Shown piece after piece: positions 9,346 through 18,141 of a stretch of 64,000 nucleotides of DNA (within the stretch, counting starts at the first letter, position 1; each line of letters begins with the position of its first letter). The notes beneath the pieces are model-generated. The model saw only the letters and a program-made list of their open reading frames with translations, ran no database searches and was not told the DNA's origin. Source of the stretch: JAHBXE01 sp044222195 (lineage in GTDB: Bacteria > Planctomycetota > Phycisphaerae > Phycisphaerales > UBA1924); the NCBI GenBank assembly GCA_044222195.1, contig JBGANS010000002.1:279497-343496 (forward strand). The letters are read 5' to 3'. The translations under genes and the position numbers were made by a program.

Positions 9346-9792
9346 TCATCCGCCGAGCTCGTGTGTCCGCGTGTGGCTCCCGCGCGCCGCTTCCAGCACT
9401 TCCCCCCAGAACGCCCAAGAGACATCCACCCCGCCCCCCTTCGCTATCTCGGCAAGCCAGTCACCAGCAGACCTCCCCGTGACCATCGCCAGCGCCGCCG
9501 CGGCCACGGCGGGCGACCGACTCATCCCTGCGCTGCAGAACACCAGTGTCGACACTCTCGCTCTCAGCAGACTCGCCGTCGTCTCCACTGCTGCCCGCAA
9601 CACCCCGCGCTCATTTCCGGCCCCATCCACCATCGGAAACCGGCCGTACACCATCTCGCGCGGCGGCGCCAGGGGTGCCTCATTCACGGCCAGGTCCACC
9701 ATCGCTCGAATGCCGGCACGCCGCAGCGCGGCGAAGTCACGGGAGTCGCCCGCGTGCCCAAGGAATAGGGAACGTGGTGGTATCTGCCGCAT
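9346..9792 (-). CDS. Dual-specificity (cysteine-based) protein phosphatase-like
   Basis: 148 residues from ATG 9792 (MRQIPPRSLF). The frame stays open to 9960, but the extra upstream residues are Arg/Ser-rich and look unlike coding sequence. The signature loop 'FCSAGMSRSPAVAAAAL' contains the Cys-X5-Arg active site (C86 and R92). The preceding strand and helix ('IRAMVDLAVNE', 'VLRAAVETTASLL') match the small DSP fold. It probably removes phosphate from phosphotyrosine or phosphoserine/threonine; a Hanks-type kinase lies elsewhere in the window, but no link is visible. No signal peptide, so cytoplasmic. Confidence 0.75.
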   Translation of the reverse strand: MRQIPPRSLFLGHAGDSRDFAALRRAGIRAMVDLAVNEAPLAPPREMVYGRFPMVDGAGNERGVLRAAVETTASLLRARVSTLVFCSAGMSRSPAVAAAALAMVTGRSAGDWLAEIAKGGGVDVSWAFWGEVLEAARGSHTRTHELGG

Positions 9793-9859
9793 GCCACCTT
9801 GTTGGGAAAAACGTACGGTCAAAGTCGCCGGGCTGCGGCGGCCGTACCGCGGAGCCCAA

Positions 9860-10432
9860 CTACCGCGGAGTGATGCTCTTGACGATCTCGCGAAATGCAT
9901 CGAGACTGTGCTGGGCCGCCTCGCCATCCGGGCACCTCGCCAGCACCGTGATCGTTCCATCTGCCTGATAGAGACACGCCACGAGCACCCTTTCCGATCC
10001 CCCGGTCTTGGTGTTTCTGCCCGTGCGGACGCACTCGTACCCGGTCAGCCCGCCGGCACTGACTTTCTGCGTCTGCGGTGTTCCCGACAGTTCCCACTCT
10101 CCAACCTTCGATGCGAACTGCTCCGCATTGGCCCGCCGATGCTGCTCATCTCCCGGCACGAAGGAAGACCGCGTGATGATCACGTAGGGCTCACTCGGCT
10201 GTACCGGGAGTGACCCCGTTGACAGGACCATCCTCTTGGCGGTTGTCTGGACTATCTTGAACCCAGCGGGCGCCGTCACGCTGAACGGCGGTGTCGTGCT
10301 TTCAGGCGTTGCGCTCGCGGGTGAACTCGCGGTCGAGGGCGATGCCCCGCTTGGCGCCGGCGCTTTCCGATCGCACGCGCTGGCCAAGATCACCGTCGCG
10401 ATGAGAATGGTTTCCCGGCTTCGCACGAGCAC
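9860..10432 (-). CDS. Putative lipoprotein of unknown function
   Basis: 190 residues from GTG 10432 (a second in-frame GTG is at 10426). A short signal sequence 'ETILIATVILASACDRK' ends in a lipobox-like ASA-C. It is followed by a Ser/Pro/Ala/Thr linker (residues 22-48) and a compact domain of about 140 residues beginning 'FSVTAPAGFKIVQTTAKRMVL' and ending 'GEAAQHSLDAFREIVKSITPR'. I do not recognise the domain; its pattern of strands and a C-terminal helix resembles small periplasmic proteins that monitor fit or stress, but no function is assigned. Only 3 bases separate it from the stop of pckA, so it is probably cotranscribed with pckA. Confidence 0.7.
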   Translation of the reverse strand: MLVRSRETILIATVILASACDRKAPAPSGASPSTASSPASATPESTTPPFSVTAPAGFKIVQTTAKRMVLSTGSLPVQPSEPYVIITRSSFVPGDEQHRRANAEQFASKVGEWELSGTPQTQKVSAGGLTGYECVRTGRNTKTGGSERVLVACLYQADGTITVLARCPDGEAAQHSLDAFREIVKSITPR

Positions 10433-10435
10433 CGA

Positions 10436-12064
10436 TTACCCCCGCGGCCCCGCCGCCCGGACCGCCTCGGGCATCTCGAACTTCGCATCGTTCTCGCGGA
10501 AGAGTTTCGCCAGTTTCTTGGCCTGCGCGTCGTACGCCGCGCCATCCTTCCACGTGTTGCGAGGGTTGAGCACCTCGGCGGGCACGTCCGGCACTGCGGC
10601 CGGGAGCGGCAAACCGAAGATCGGATCCGGCGAGTAGTTCGCCTTGGCCAGCGACCCATTCAGAATCGCCGTCACCATCGCACGCGTGTACTTCAAACTG
10701 AATCGCTTGCCCACGCCATACGCCCCGCCGGACCATCCCGTATTCAGCAGCCACACGTTGGCCTGGTGCTTCTTGATCTTTTCCGAAAGCATCTTCGCGT
10801 ACTCGACGGGGGGGCGCGGCAGGAACACACCGCCAAAGCACGGCGAGAAGTTCGGCTGCGGCTCGGTCACGCCCGCCTCGGTCCCCGCGAGCTTGGAGGT
10901 ATACCCGTTGATGAAGTAATACATCGCCTGCTCGGGCGTCAGCTTCGACACCGGCGGGATGACGCCGTACGCATCGGCCGTCAGGAACACCACGTTCTTC
11001 GGGTGCCCGCCGACGCTCGGAATCACCGCCCCGTCGATGAAGTCGACCGGGTACGTGACACGCGTGTTCTCCGTCAGTTTCGCCGAGTCGTAATCCGGGA
11101 CCCGCGTCACCGGATCGATGACCGTGTTCTCGAGCACCGACCCGAACTTGATCGCGTTCCAGATCTGCGGCTCGCCCTCCTTCGAGAGCTTGATGCACTT
11201 GGCGTAGCACCCGCCCTCGAAGTTGAACACACCGTTGTCTGACCATCCGTGCTCATCGTCGCCGATCAGGGCCCGATGCGGGTCGGCCGACAGCGTCGTC
11301 TTGCCGGTGCCCGAAAGCCCGAAGAACAGGGCGACGTTCTTGGGGTCCTGCTTGTCCACATTGGCCGAGCAGTGCATCGGGAACACGCCGACTTCGGGAA
11401 GGTCGTAGTTCAGCGCGTAGAAGATGCTCTTCTTCATCTCGCCGGCGTACTCAGAACCCAGGATCACCACGATCTTCCGGGTCAGCGACTGTGCGATCAG
11501 CACCGGCCCCTTGACGCCGATGGCCTTGGCCTCTTCCGCCGTGAGCCGGCGCCGGCCCGCGTTCAGGATCAGCCAGTCGTGCTTGAAGCTCGGGTCGGTC
11601 TTGCCGAAAAGCGTCCCAGACCCATCCTTCGCTCCGCCCGCGCTCGCCGAACCCTGCTTGATGAACAGCGTGCTCGCAAAGAGCGAGTGCCACGCCTGCT
11701 CCGTCACGACCCGCACAGCGCAGCGATACTTGGGATCCGCGCCCGCGAAACCCTCAAACCCGAACAGCTTGGGCCGCTGGTTGAGGTGCTCGGTCGCGAT
11801 CTTGAGCGCCAGGTCAAACCCCGCGGTCGACAACGGCTGATTGTTCTTGCCCCACCAGATCTTGGGCTTGATCGAAGCCACTTCTTCCAGGAACTTGTCG
11901 TTCGGGCTCCGCCCCGTCCGGTCGCCGGTCATGCACACCGTTGCGCCGTTGGCCGCCAGTTTCCCCTCGCCCGCGGCGATCGCCCGTTCGATCAGCTCGG
12001 CGGGCGGCAGGTTCACAGAATACCGGTGAGCGGACAGGTCGAGCTGGGGCAGCGCGCTGGACAT
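10436..12064 (-). CDS. pckA: Phosphoenolpyruvate carboxykinase (ATP)
   Basis: 542 residues, standard for the ATP-dependent enzyme. It converts oxaloacetate and ATP to phosphoenolpyruvate, ADP and CO2, the first step of gluconeogenesis. Key motifs are present: 'TGDRTGRSPNDKF', the P-loop-like 'FFGLSGTGKTTLSADPHR', 'LIGDDEHGW' and 'NTGWSGGAYGVGKRFSLKYTRAM'. The start ATG at 12064 is preceded by a perfect AGGAGG 5 bases upstream, which suggests strong translation. The lipoprotein gene follows 3 bases after its stop. Confidence 0.97.
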   Translation of the reverse strand: MSSALPQLDLSAHRYSVNLPPAELIERAIAAGEGKLAANGATVCMTGDRTGRSPNDKFLEEVASIKPKIWWGKNNQPLSTAGFDLALKIATEHLNQRPKLFGFEGFAGADPKYRCAVRVVTEQAWHSLFASTLFIKQGSASAGGAKDGSGTLFGKTDPSFKHDWLILNAGRRRLTAEEAKAIGVKGPVLIAQSLTRKIVVILGSEYAGEMKKSIFYALNYDLPEVGVFPMHCSANVDKQDPKNVALFFGLSGTGKTTLSADPHRALIGDDEHGWSDNGVFNFEGGCYAKCIKLSKEGEPQIWNAIKFGSVLENTVIDPVTRVPDYDSAKLTENTRVTYPVDFIDGAVIPSVGGHPKNVVFLTADAYGVIPPVSKLTPEQAMYYFINGYTSKLAGTEAGVTEPQPNFSPCFGGVFLPRPPVEYAKMLSEKIKKHQANVWLLNTGWSGGAYGVGKRFSLKYTRAMVTAILNGSLAKANYSPDPIFGLPLPAAVPDVPAEVLNPRNTWKDGAAYDAQAKKLAKLFRENDAKFEMPEAVRAAGPRG

Positions 12065-12159
12065 ACAGGCCTCCTGAGTAGGGCCTTGATTCTAGCCCTC
12101 TCGGTGTGCTTTCAAGTTGCCTCTCTCTATCGGCGAACGTACCGTTCCAACCAGAAGTT

Positions 12160-12234
12160 GGTGGCCATAGCTCAGCTGGTTAGAGCACGAGATTGTGATT
12201 CTCGGGGTCGCGGGTTCGAATCCCGTTGGCCACC
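12160..12234 (+). tRNA. tRNA-His (GTG anticodon)
   Basis: A full cloverleaf can be drawn. The acceptor stem GTGGCCA (12161-12167) pairs with TGGCCAC (12227-12233). The extra G at -1 (12160) faces C73 (12234), the identity pair special to tRNA-His. The anticodon arm is CGAGA-TTGTGAT-TCTCG with GTG in the loop, and the T arm reads CGGGTTCGAATCCCG. The 3' CCA is not encoded. It sits between the divergent start of pckA and the end of the PilZ-receiver gene. Confidence 0.97.
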
Positions 12235-12235
12235 C

Positions 12236-13441
12236 TTACGCGGCGGGTTTCTTGGCGTTGTTCGACCCGGCCGGCGCCCGTTCAGAGGCCCGCCGGCACA
12301 CCGCCATCAGCGCCCGGATTGGCGAAATCGATTCCGCAACGCTCATGCTCCGCGAAACCGCTTCCGCCGCCTTCGTGGCCAACTGGCTGACATCCTTGAA
12401 TCCCACGGTGCCCGCGGTTCCCGCGATCTGGAGGCACAGCGTCCGCGCGCCCGGAGCGTCCGACCGCTGTACGCAGTCGTCAAGCTTCTTGGCGTACTGC
12501 CCCAAGGCCAGCAACAGCCCCTCGGTAAGTGCGGGATTGCCCTTGTCCACCACCGCCTGCGGGTTTCCCATCGATGCCGTTTTCTGAACAATGAGAAACT
12601 CGGCGATCGCCCGGAGCAGCAAGTCTTGGCTGACCGGCTTGGCCAGAAACGCCGCGGCCCGGATATTCCCGAGCACGTCCGCCGTCGCCGCCTGCGTGTC
12701 GCAGGTCAGAATGATCAGCGGGACCTCCAGACCGTTCTCGCGAAGCTTGTGGGCGAGGTCCGCCCCGCTCATGTCACCGAGGTGGAAGTCCACCAGCACC
12801 AGGTCGATCGACTCGTCGATGCACTGGAGCGCTTCAGCGCCCGACGTCGCCATCATCACGTTGAGCTTCGTCTGCCGAAGGAAGTGCTTGACGATCTTGC
12901 GGTCAATGTCTGAGTCTTCCACGTACACGATCGTGCCGGAGAGGTCTTCCGGATTGACCCTCTCCAGGCTGAACCAGTCCGTGAACGGGTTGGGCCGCAG
13001 GAACTCCTGCACATTCAGATGCTGATCGAAACGGATGCCCAGCTCGTGCACCACGCCCGAGCGGTGCGTGCACCGCGTCACCCAGCCGTCCATCGCGATC
13101 TCACCCTTCTGCGGGTGCGGCAGCATTACACGGCACTTGGTCCCCGTGTGGGCGTAGGACGAATGGAGGATCGCCATCCCCGCGCGGGAGATGTTCCGAC
13201 AGGCGACCGTGATCCACGAGTTGACCCCGCCGGGATGGAATATCTGGACGCGGACCGAGGTTTCGCGGAACGGCCAGCGGACAAAGTCACGCTTGGGGTC
13301 TTTGGCCTGGCCCTCCGGATTCTCGATCCGATCGAGCAGTTCACCCAGCTCGCGCTGCCCAAGGCCGATCGTGTTCGGACGGCCCCCGGCCGGTTTGCCC
13401 GGGAGTTTGCCCTTGGACAGAGGCTTGTTGGAACCCGGCAT
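12236..13441 (-). CDS. PilZ - response-regulator receiver protein with degenerate Hpt-like tail
   Basis: 401 residues from ATG 13441, with GGGGGAG 5 bases upstream. Residues about 51-140 form a PilZ domain, with Arg-rich 'RDFVRWPFR' and the second c-di-GMP motif 'NISRAG' (83-88). Residues 168-285 are a receiver domain: acidic pair E175/D176, phosphoacceptor D218 ('VLVDFH'), T246 and K268 ('AKP'). The last 90 residues resemble an Hpt four-helix bundle ('LQIAGTAGTVGF'), but the phosphorylatable His is Leu337. It may therefore sense c-di-GMP and phosphorylation together and pass the signal by protein contact. The cognate kinase is unknown; a hybrid kinase lies 20 kb away. Confidence 0.8.
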   Translation of the reverse strand: MPGSNKPLSKGKLPGKPAGGRPNTIGLGQRELGELLDRIENPEGQAKDPKRDFVRWPFRETSVRVQIFHPGGVNSWITVACRNISRAGMAILHSSYAHTGTKCRVMLPHPQKGEIAMDGWVTRCTHRSGVVHELGIRFDQHLNVQEFLRPNPFTDWFSLERVNPEDLSGTIVYVEDSDIDRKIVKHFLRQTKLNVMMATSGAEALQCIDESIDLVLVDFHLGDMSGADLAHKLRENGLEVPLIILTCDTQAATADVLGNIRAAAFLAKPVSQDLLLRAIAEFLIVQKTASMGNPQAVVDKGNPALTEGLLLALGQYAKKLDDCVQRSDAPGARTLCLQIAGTAGTVGFKDVSQLATKAAEAVSRSMSVAESISPIRALMAVCRRASERAPAGSNNAKKPAA

Positions 13442-13591
13442 CGATCTCCCCCGGCTGGTGCACGTGTGGGCGGCGAACTGGGGCCGCGTACGCCGTTTCC
13501 TATCGGCCCGCGCCATAGGAAAGTGCACGCCCAATCCCCTCAGAACAGGGGGGAACGTCTGATAGCTCGCGGCGCATTCGGTTCGGACGGA

Positions 13592-16285
13592 CTAGACGTC
13601 CAGATTCTTGACCTCGAGGGCGTGCTCTTCGATGAACCGCCGGCGAGGCTCGACCTCCTCGCCCATCAGGATCGAGAAGAGAGAGTCGGCATCGCTGGCC
13701 ATATCCCAGTTCACACGGACAAGCACCCGGCGCGTGGGGTCCATGGTGGTGTCCCAGAGTTGCTCGGCGTCCATTTCGCCCAGACCCTTGAACCGCTTGA
13801 TTTCCATACCCCTGCGGCCGATCTCGTGCAGGGCGCCGAGGATCGAAGCCAGGTTGGCGGCCTCGACAACCTTGTCGGACTTGCGTGCGTGCTGCGCTTC
13901 GACCGCCCCTCCGTCGGCCTCATCCTCGGTCTTCTTACTCGCGGTTGCGCGGCTGGTGATCCAGGCGAACCTCGCGGGAAGCTTGTCGCCTGTGACCGAC
14001 TCTTCCTGGATCAGCGCGTAATCGTCGATCGCGAGACCGAGCCCAGCCAGGTCGGTGAAGACTCGTTCGAGCTCTCGGTTCTCATGCAGCTCGCGGAGCG
14101 TGCCGGTCGGGCCATGAGACATGTCGGCCTGGTCGGCCGCGTCGTCGGCGAGGCGGAGCTTCTTCTTCGCGAAAATGTCGTGTGCCTGCTTTTCCGACCA
14201 CGCCCACGCGTCGCCGCCGAGCCAGACAAGCCGGTGCGTCGGCAGGCGGTTCTTGCCCTCAGGGTCCTTGGAGCGGGCGGCGAGTAGATCGGGAAACTTG
14301 ACGCCGCGGCGCTCGGCGATTTCGACGAGATCGTCGAGACGGCGGAGGATGCGGACCGCCCGCCGGAGTTCCTGTCCGCTGAGGCGGCCGACTTCCTTGG
14401 CTTCGCCGCTGTGGCGATCGACCACGGCGGGATCGCGGATGATGAGCGTGGAATCTTCGAGGCCGAGCTCGGTCAGAGTGTCGCCGAGGACCTTCTCGTT
14501 GAGCACGTAGCGGCCGGTCTTGCCGCGGGTGATCTGGTAGAGCGGGGGCTGGGCGATGAAGATGCGGCCGCGCTTGACGAGTTCGGGCATCTGCCGGAAG
14601 AAGAACGTCAGCAGCAGCGTGCGGATGTGTGAACCGTCCACGTCGGCGTCGGTCATGATGATGACCTTGCCGTAGCGGAGCTTGGAGTAGTCAAACTCCT
14701 CGCCGATGCCGCAGCGCAGAGCGCCGATGAGCGTGCGGATTTCTTCGAAACCCAGGACCTTGTCGATCCGGGCTTTCTCGACGTTGAGCAGTTTGCCGCG
14801 AAGGGGAAGGATGGCCTGTGTCTCGACATCGCGGCCTTGAGTCGCGGAGCCGCCTGCCGAGTCGCCTTCGACGATGAACATTTCCGAGCGATCGAAGTCC
14901 CGCGTCTTGCAGTCGCGGAGCTTGTGGGGCATGGAGCCCGAGTCGAGCGCGGTCTTGCGGCGCGTGAGTTCGCGAGCCTTGCGGGCGGCCTCGCGAGCCT
15001 GCGCGGCGATGATGCCCTTGAGGCAGAGCCGCTTGGCGTCCGCGGGGTGTTCCTCCATCCAGTTCTTCAGCGCCTCGCCGACGGCGGACGACACGAACTC
15101 TTCGATCTCGGGGTTGAGAAGCCGTTCCTTGGGCTGGTTGTTGAACGTCGGGTTGGGCAGCTTGACGGAGATAATCGCGATCAGGCCTTCACGGAGGTCC
15201 TCGCCCGTCGGGACAGGGTCCTTCTCCTTGATGATGCCGGCCTTGCGGGCGTAGTTGTTGATGGAGCGGGTCAGGGCGACCTTGAAGCCTTGCGCGTGCG
15301 TGCCGCCATCGACGTTGTTGATGTTGTTGGCAAACGAGAGAAGCAGCTCGTTGTACCCGTCGTGATACTGCATCGCCACTTCGCAGACGAGATTCTGCTC
15401 CGGCAGGTCCTTGCGGACGTACACCGGCGGGGACATCTCGTTCTTGCCGTGCATCAGGTGCTGCACATATTCGAGGATGCCGTTGGTCGCCCTGAACGTG
15501 TCGGTGCGGACCTTGCCATCGGGGCCCACTCGCTCATCGTGGAGGCGGATGGAAACGCCGGGATTGAGGTAGGCGAGTTCTCGCAGACGGGTGGCAAGGG
15601 TCTGGTAGTTGAACGTGGTGTCCGGAAAGATCTGCGGGTCGGGGCTGAACGTGACGCGCGTTCCCGTCGACCGGACGCTGTCCTTGGGGATCGGGCCGAC
15701 GGTGTGAAGTTCCTTCGACACCCGGCCGCGCGCAAACTCGATGGAATGAACCTTGCCGTCGCGGTAAATCTCGGCCTCAAGGTACTCGGACAACGCGTTG
15801 ACGCACGAAACGCCGACGCCGTGGAGACCGCCGGACACCTTGTACGCGGAACCCTCTTCGCCGAACTTGCCACCGGAGTGGAGGACCGTCAGCACGATCT
15901 CTACGGCGGGGCGGCCGTTGAGGGCCGGGTTGTCGTCCTTGATGGGGTCGATCGGGATGCCGCGCCCGTCGTCTATGACGGAGCAGGACCCGTCGGCGTG
16001 AACCGTCACGGAGATGGACTTGGCGTGCCCGGCCATCGCCTCGTCGATGGAGTTGTCCACGACTTCGTAGATGAGGTGGTGCAGGGCGTTGACGCCGGTG
16101 CCGCCGATGTACATGCCGGGGCGCTTGCGGACGGCCTCGAGACCTTCCAGGACCTTGATCTGGTCGGCGCCGTATTCGCTGCTGACCTTGCCGGGGAGTG
16201 GGGTATCCATGTCGGGGGCCGGCTGGGTCACGACAACCGGAGTCTCGGGCTTGGGATTGGGGGCCTTTTTCGCGTCCGTGGGCAC
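13592..16285 (-). CDS. gyrB: DNA gyrase subunit B (long form)
   Basis: 897 residues from GTG 16285, with AAGGAT 8 bases upstream. It is the ATPase subunit of DNA gyrase. The GHKL ATPase is intact ('EVVDNSIDEAMAGHA', 'DDGRGIPI', 'GLHGVGVSCVNAL'), followed by the transducer and the Toprim motifs 'FIVEGDSAGGSATQGRD' and 'IMTDADVDGSHIRTLLLTFF'. The conserved C-terminal 'RFKGLGEMDAEQLWDTTMDP' is also present. Between the Toprim core and that motif lies an insertion of about 200 residues, charged and rich in Lys/Asp/Glu, comparable in place to the extra domain of E. coli GyrB. The first 30 residues are Pro-rich. Confidence 0.97.
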   Translation of the reverse strand: MPTDAKKAPNPKPETPVVVTQPAPDMDTPLPGKVSSEYGADQIKVLEGLEAVRKRPGMYIGGTGVNALHHLIYEVVDNSIDEAMAGHAKSISVTVHADGSCSVIDDGRGIPIDPIKDDNPALNGRPAVEIVLTVLHSGGKFGEEGSAYKVSGGLHGVGVSCVNALSEYLEAEIYRDGKVHSIEFARGRVSKELHTVGPIPKDSVRSTGTRVTFSPDPQIFPDTTFNYQTLATRLRELAYLNPGVSIRLHDERVGPDGKVRTDTFRATNGILEYVQHLMHGKNEMSPPVYVRKDLPEQNLVCEVAMQYHDGYNELLLSFANNINNVDGGTHAQGFKVALTRSINNYARKAGIIKEKDPVPTGEDLREGLIAIISVKLPNPTFNNQPKERLLNPEIEEFVSSAVGEALKNWMEEHPADAKRLCLKGIIAAQAREAARKARELTRRKTALDSGSMPHKLRDCKTRDFDRSEMFIVEGDSAGGSATQGRDVETQAILPLRGKLLNVEKARIDKVLGFEEIRTLIGALRCGIGEEFDYSKLRYGKVIIMTDADVDGSHIRTLLLTFFFRQMPELVKRGRIFIAQPPLYQITRGKTGRYVLNEKVLGDTLTELGLEDSTLIIRDPAVVDRHSGEAKEVGRLSGQELRRAVRILRRLDDLVEIAERRGVKFPDLLAARSKDPEGKNRLPTHRLVWLGGDAWAWSEKQAHDIFAKKKLRLADDAADQADMSHGPTGTLRELHENRELERVFTDLAGLGLAIDDYALIQEESVTGDKLPARFAWITSRATASKKTEDEADGGAVEAQHARKSDKVVEAANLASILGALHEIGRRGMEIKRFKGLGEMDAEQLWDTTMDPTRRVLVRVNWDMASDADSLFSILMGEEVEPRRRFIEEHALEVKNLDV

Positions 16286-16644
16286 CGTGGTTCATCCTTG
16301 GTTGAGGGGCCGCGGGAAGGCCGCTCTTCGAGCAGACTTCCCGGGGTCCGGAACGGTCGGGATCGGGGCGGTTTTGCCCGCGGAAACGACTGTCGAATTC
16401 CCGCAAATTTCCGCGGAAATACCGGGGTCCGGCCCCAGTGGAGAAGTATAGGCTCTCCGGGGAGTTCCGGCCGCCCTTTCGGGGATGAATTTAGAGGGTC
16501 AAAGCGGTGTGATTGGGGCCTGATTTCCGCCATCGTCGTGCTCATTCCCATGGCTCGAGAACCGTCACAATCTCTCGCTGGCGAGACGGGTCGGAAACCG
16601 GCCCGAAGGCGCCCGACTCACGGCGATCGTGCCTATACCACCGT
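16286..16644. promoter_or_regulatory. Divergent gyrB/ruvX intergenic region with a 14-bp perfect palindrome
   Basis: No convincing ORF occupies these 359 bases. They must hold the control regions of gyrB (leftward) and ruvX (rightward). A perfect palindrome ATTTCCGCGGAAAT lies at 16407-16420, and a CCGCGGAAA half-site recurs about 30 bases to its left, so a repressor or other dimeric protein could bind here. A TATACT hexamer for the minus strand at 16450-16445 could be the gyrB -10, but I see no good -35. On the plus strand TATACC ends 5 bases before the ruvX GTG. Confidence 0.4.
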
Positions 16645-17088
16645 GTGAGGTACCTCGCGGTCGATCTCGGTCAGAAACGCACGGGCATCGCCGTGGGCGA
16701 TTCCGTAACGATGATCGTCACACCTCTCGAGGTGGTGCAGGTGGCCGCGGCGGACGGGGAAACTCTCGTGAACGCCGTAGCGGGTATATGCGTCGAACAA
16801 CTAGGCCCCAAGGGAGAAATCGTCCTGGGGCTGCCGCTGAACATGGACGGCACGGAGGGGCCCGCGGCGAAGGCGTCCCGGGATTTTGGTGCGAAGCTGG
16901 GTGAACGGACCGGGCTTGTGGTGCGCTACATGGATGAACGATTGACCAGCGTGCAGGCGGAGTGGGAGATGGCGAGGACCGGGCTGACGCGAGGGCAGAA
17001 GAAGGAAAAGCGGGATGCACTCGCGGCCGCGGCGATACTTCGGGACTTCCTGTCGGGGTTCGCGGGGCCCAAGCCGGAAGTGGATTGA
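16645..17088 (+). CDS. ruvX: Putative pre-16S rRNA nuclease / Holliday junction resolvase-like RuvX (YqgF)
   Basis: 147 residues starting at GTG 16645, which gives the expected N-terminus 'RYLAVDLGQKRTGIAVGD' with the first catalytic Asp. Other YqgF motifs follow: 'EIVLGLPLNMDGTEGP', 'VVRYMDERLTSVQAEW' with the second acidic residue, and 'KKEKRDALAAAAILRDFL' with the last Asp. The family has an RNase H fold and in E. coli acts in 16S rRNA 5' end processing. No ribosome binding site is visible; a TATACC just upstream raises the chance of a leaderless message. Length is normal. Confidence 0.93.
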   Translation: MRYLAVDLGQKRTGIAVGDSVTMIVTPLEVVQVAAADGETLVNAVAGICVEQLGPKGEIVLGLPLNMDGTEGPAAKASRDFGAKLGERTGLVVRYMDERLTSVQAEWEMARTGLTRGQKKEKRDALAAAAILRDFLSGFAGPKPEVD

Positions 17089-17189
17089 ACGGCGGGGTCG
17101 CAACGGCCACGGAGAGACGAAAGCGGCGGGATGCGATTGGCAATGACAATGGGCCGGGAGCAGGATTGGGCCGATATTCAGGAGTGGAT

Positions 17190-18113
17190 ATGACAAGGAC
17201 TGCGATTGCGGCATTGCTGGCGGCGTGGACGAATGGCGCTGCGCCTGCGGGCTGTGCACAGCCGGTGGGCCGCGAGGAGGGAGTTGCTCCTGCGTCGGCG
17301 CCGGCCAAGGTGGATGGAGAGTTCGCCACGGCCGAGGAACTGCTGACAGCGCTCGAGAAGGCGGATGAGGGGATGGTCACGCTCACGGCGGACATCAACT
17401 ACGACGTCCGCTTTGAAATCCAGGGCGACCGGCAGATCCGCAAGGGCAAGCTGTACTTCGACAATCGCACGCCGCGGAAGTTCGCCGTGCTGTTCGAGGA
17501 ACTGTGGATCGGGGATGTCGTCCGCTCGGAACGGCAACTCATCGTGTTCGACGGTGAATGGCTGGTGGAGAAGAACTTCAAAGAGAAGATGATGATCAAA
17601 CGACAGGTGGTCCCGCCGGGCCAGAAGTTTGATCCGCTGAAGATCGGTGAAGGTCCGCTGCCGATCCCGCTCGGACAGAAGAAGGCGGATGTGACGCTGC
17701 GGTTCGCGGCGAAGCTGCTGCCGGTTGAAGATGGGCTTGCGGCCGCGGATGACGCGGGAGCGCAAGAGAAGGCGGAAGTTGAGGCGCTCAGAAAGCACGT
17801 TGCGGGCGCCACGCAGATTCGGCTTGAGCCCAAACCTGAGTTTGCACGCGAGACGGAGTTCAAGGAAGTTCGGCTGTGGTATCGCCGTGACAAGGACGGC
17901 ACACTGCTGCCGGTGATGGCGCGGACCGTGAGCCGCAACCAGAACACCGCGATCGTGCAGCTCTCAAGCGTTCACCTGCAGGCCCAGGGAAGGCAGAAGG
18001 ACCCCGCGGCGGATGTGCCGATGGACCTGGTCCGCATCGATGCACCGCCGGAGGGCTGGGACTTCGAGCAGATCCCGTTCCGGAAGCACGTGGAAGCGGA
18101 ACCGCCGCACTAG
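17190..18113 (+). CDS. Exported LolA-like outer-membrane lipoprotein carrier family protein
   Basis: 307 residues from ATG 17190, with AGGAG 5 bases upstream. A signal peptide with a Cys ('AAPAGCAQP') suggests either export or lipid anchoring. The body 'ELLTALEKADEGMVTLTADINYDVRFEIQGDRQIRKGKLYFDNRTPRKFAVLFEE...LIVFDGEWLVEKN' matches the pattern of the LolA/LppX half-barrel, where strands carry reducing or 'sterol-carrier-like' lipid-binding cavities. A helical insert (residues about 185-215) and a C-terminal region rich in Lys follow. It lies 28 bases before a TPR metallopeptidase gene and is probably in one operon with it. The exact function is unknown. Confidence 0.65.
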   Translation: MTRTAIAALLAAWTNGAAPAGCAQPVGREEGVAPASAPAKVDGEFATAEELLTALEKADEGMVTLTADINYDVRFEIQGDRQIRKGKLYFDNRTPRKFAVLFEELWIGDVVRSERQLIVFDGEWLVEKNFKEKMMIKRQVVPPGQKFDPLKIGEGPLPIPLGQKKADVTLRFAAKLLPVEDGLAAADDAGAQEKAEVEALRKHVAGATQIRLEPKPEFARETEFKEVRLWYRRDKDGTLLPVMARTVSRNQNTAIVQLSSVHLQAQGRQKDPAADVPMDLVRIDAPPEGWDFEQIPFRKHVEAEPPH

Positions 18114-18141
18114 CACGAGCGCAGGAGAGGATGGTGGCGTG

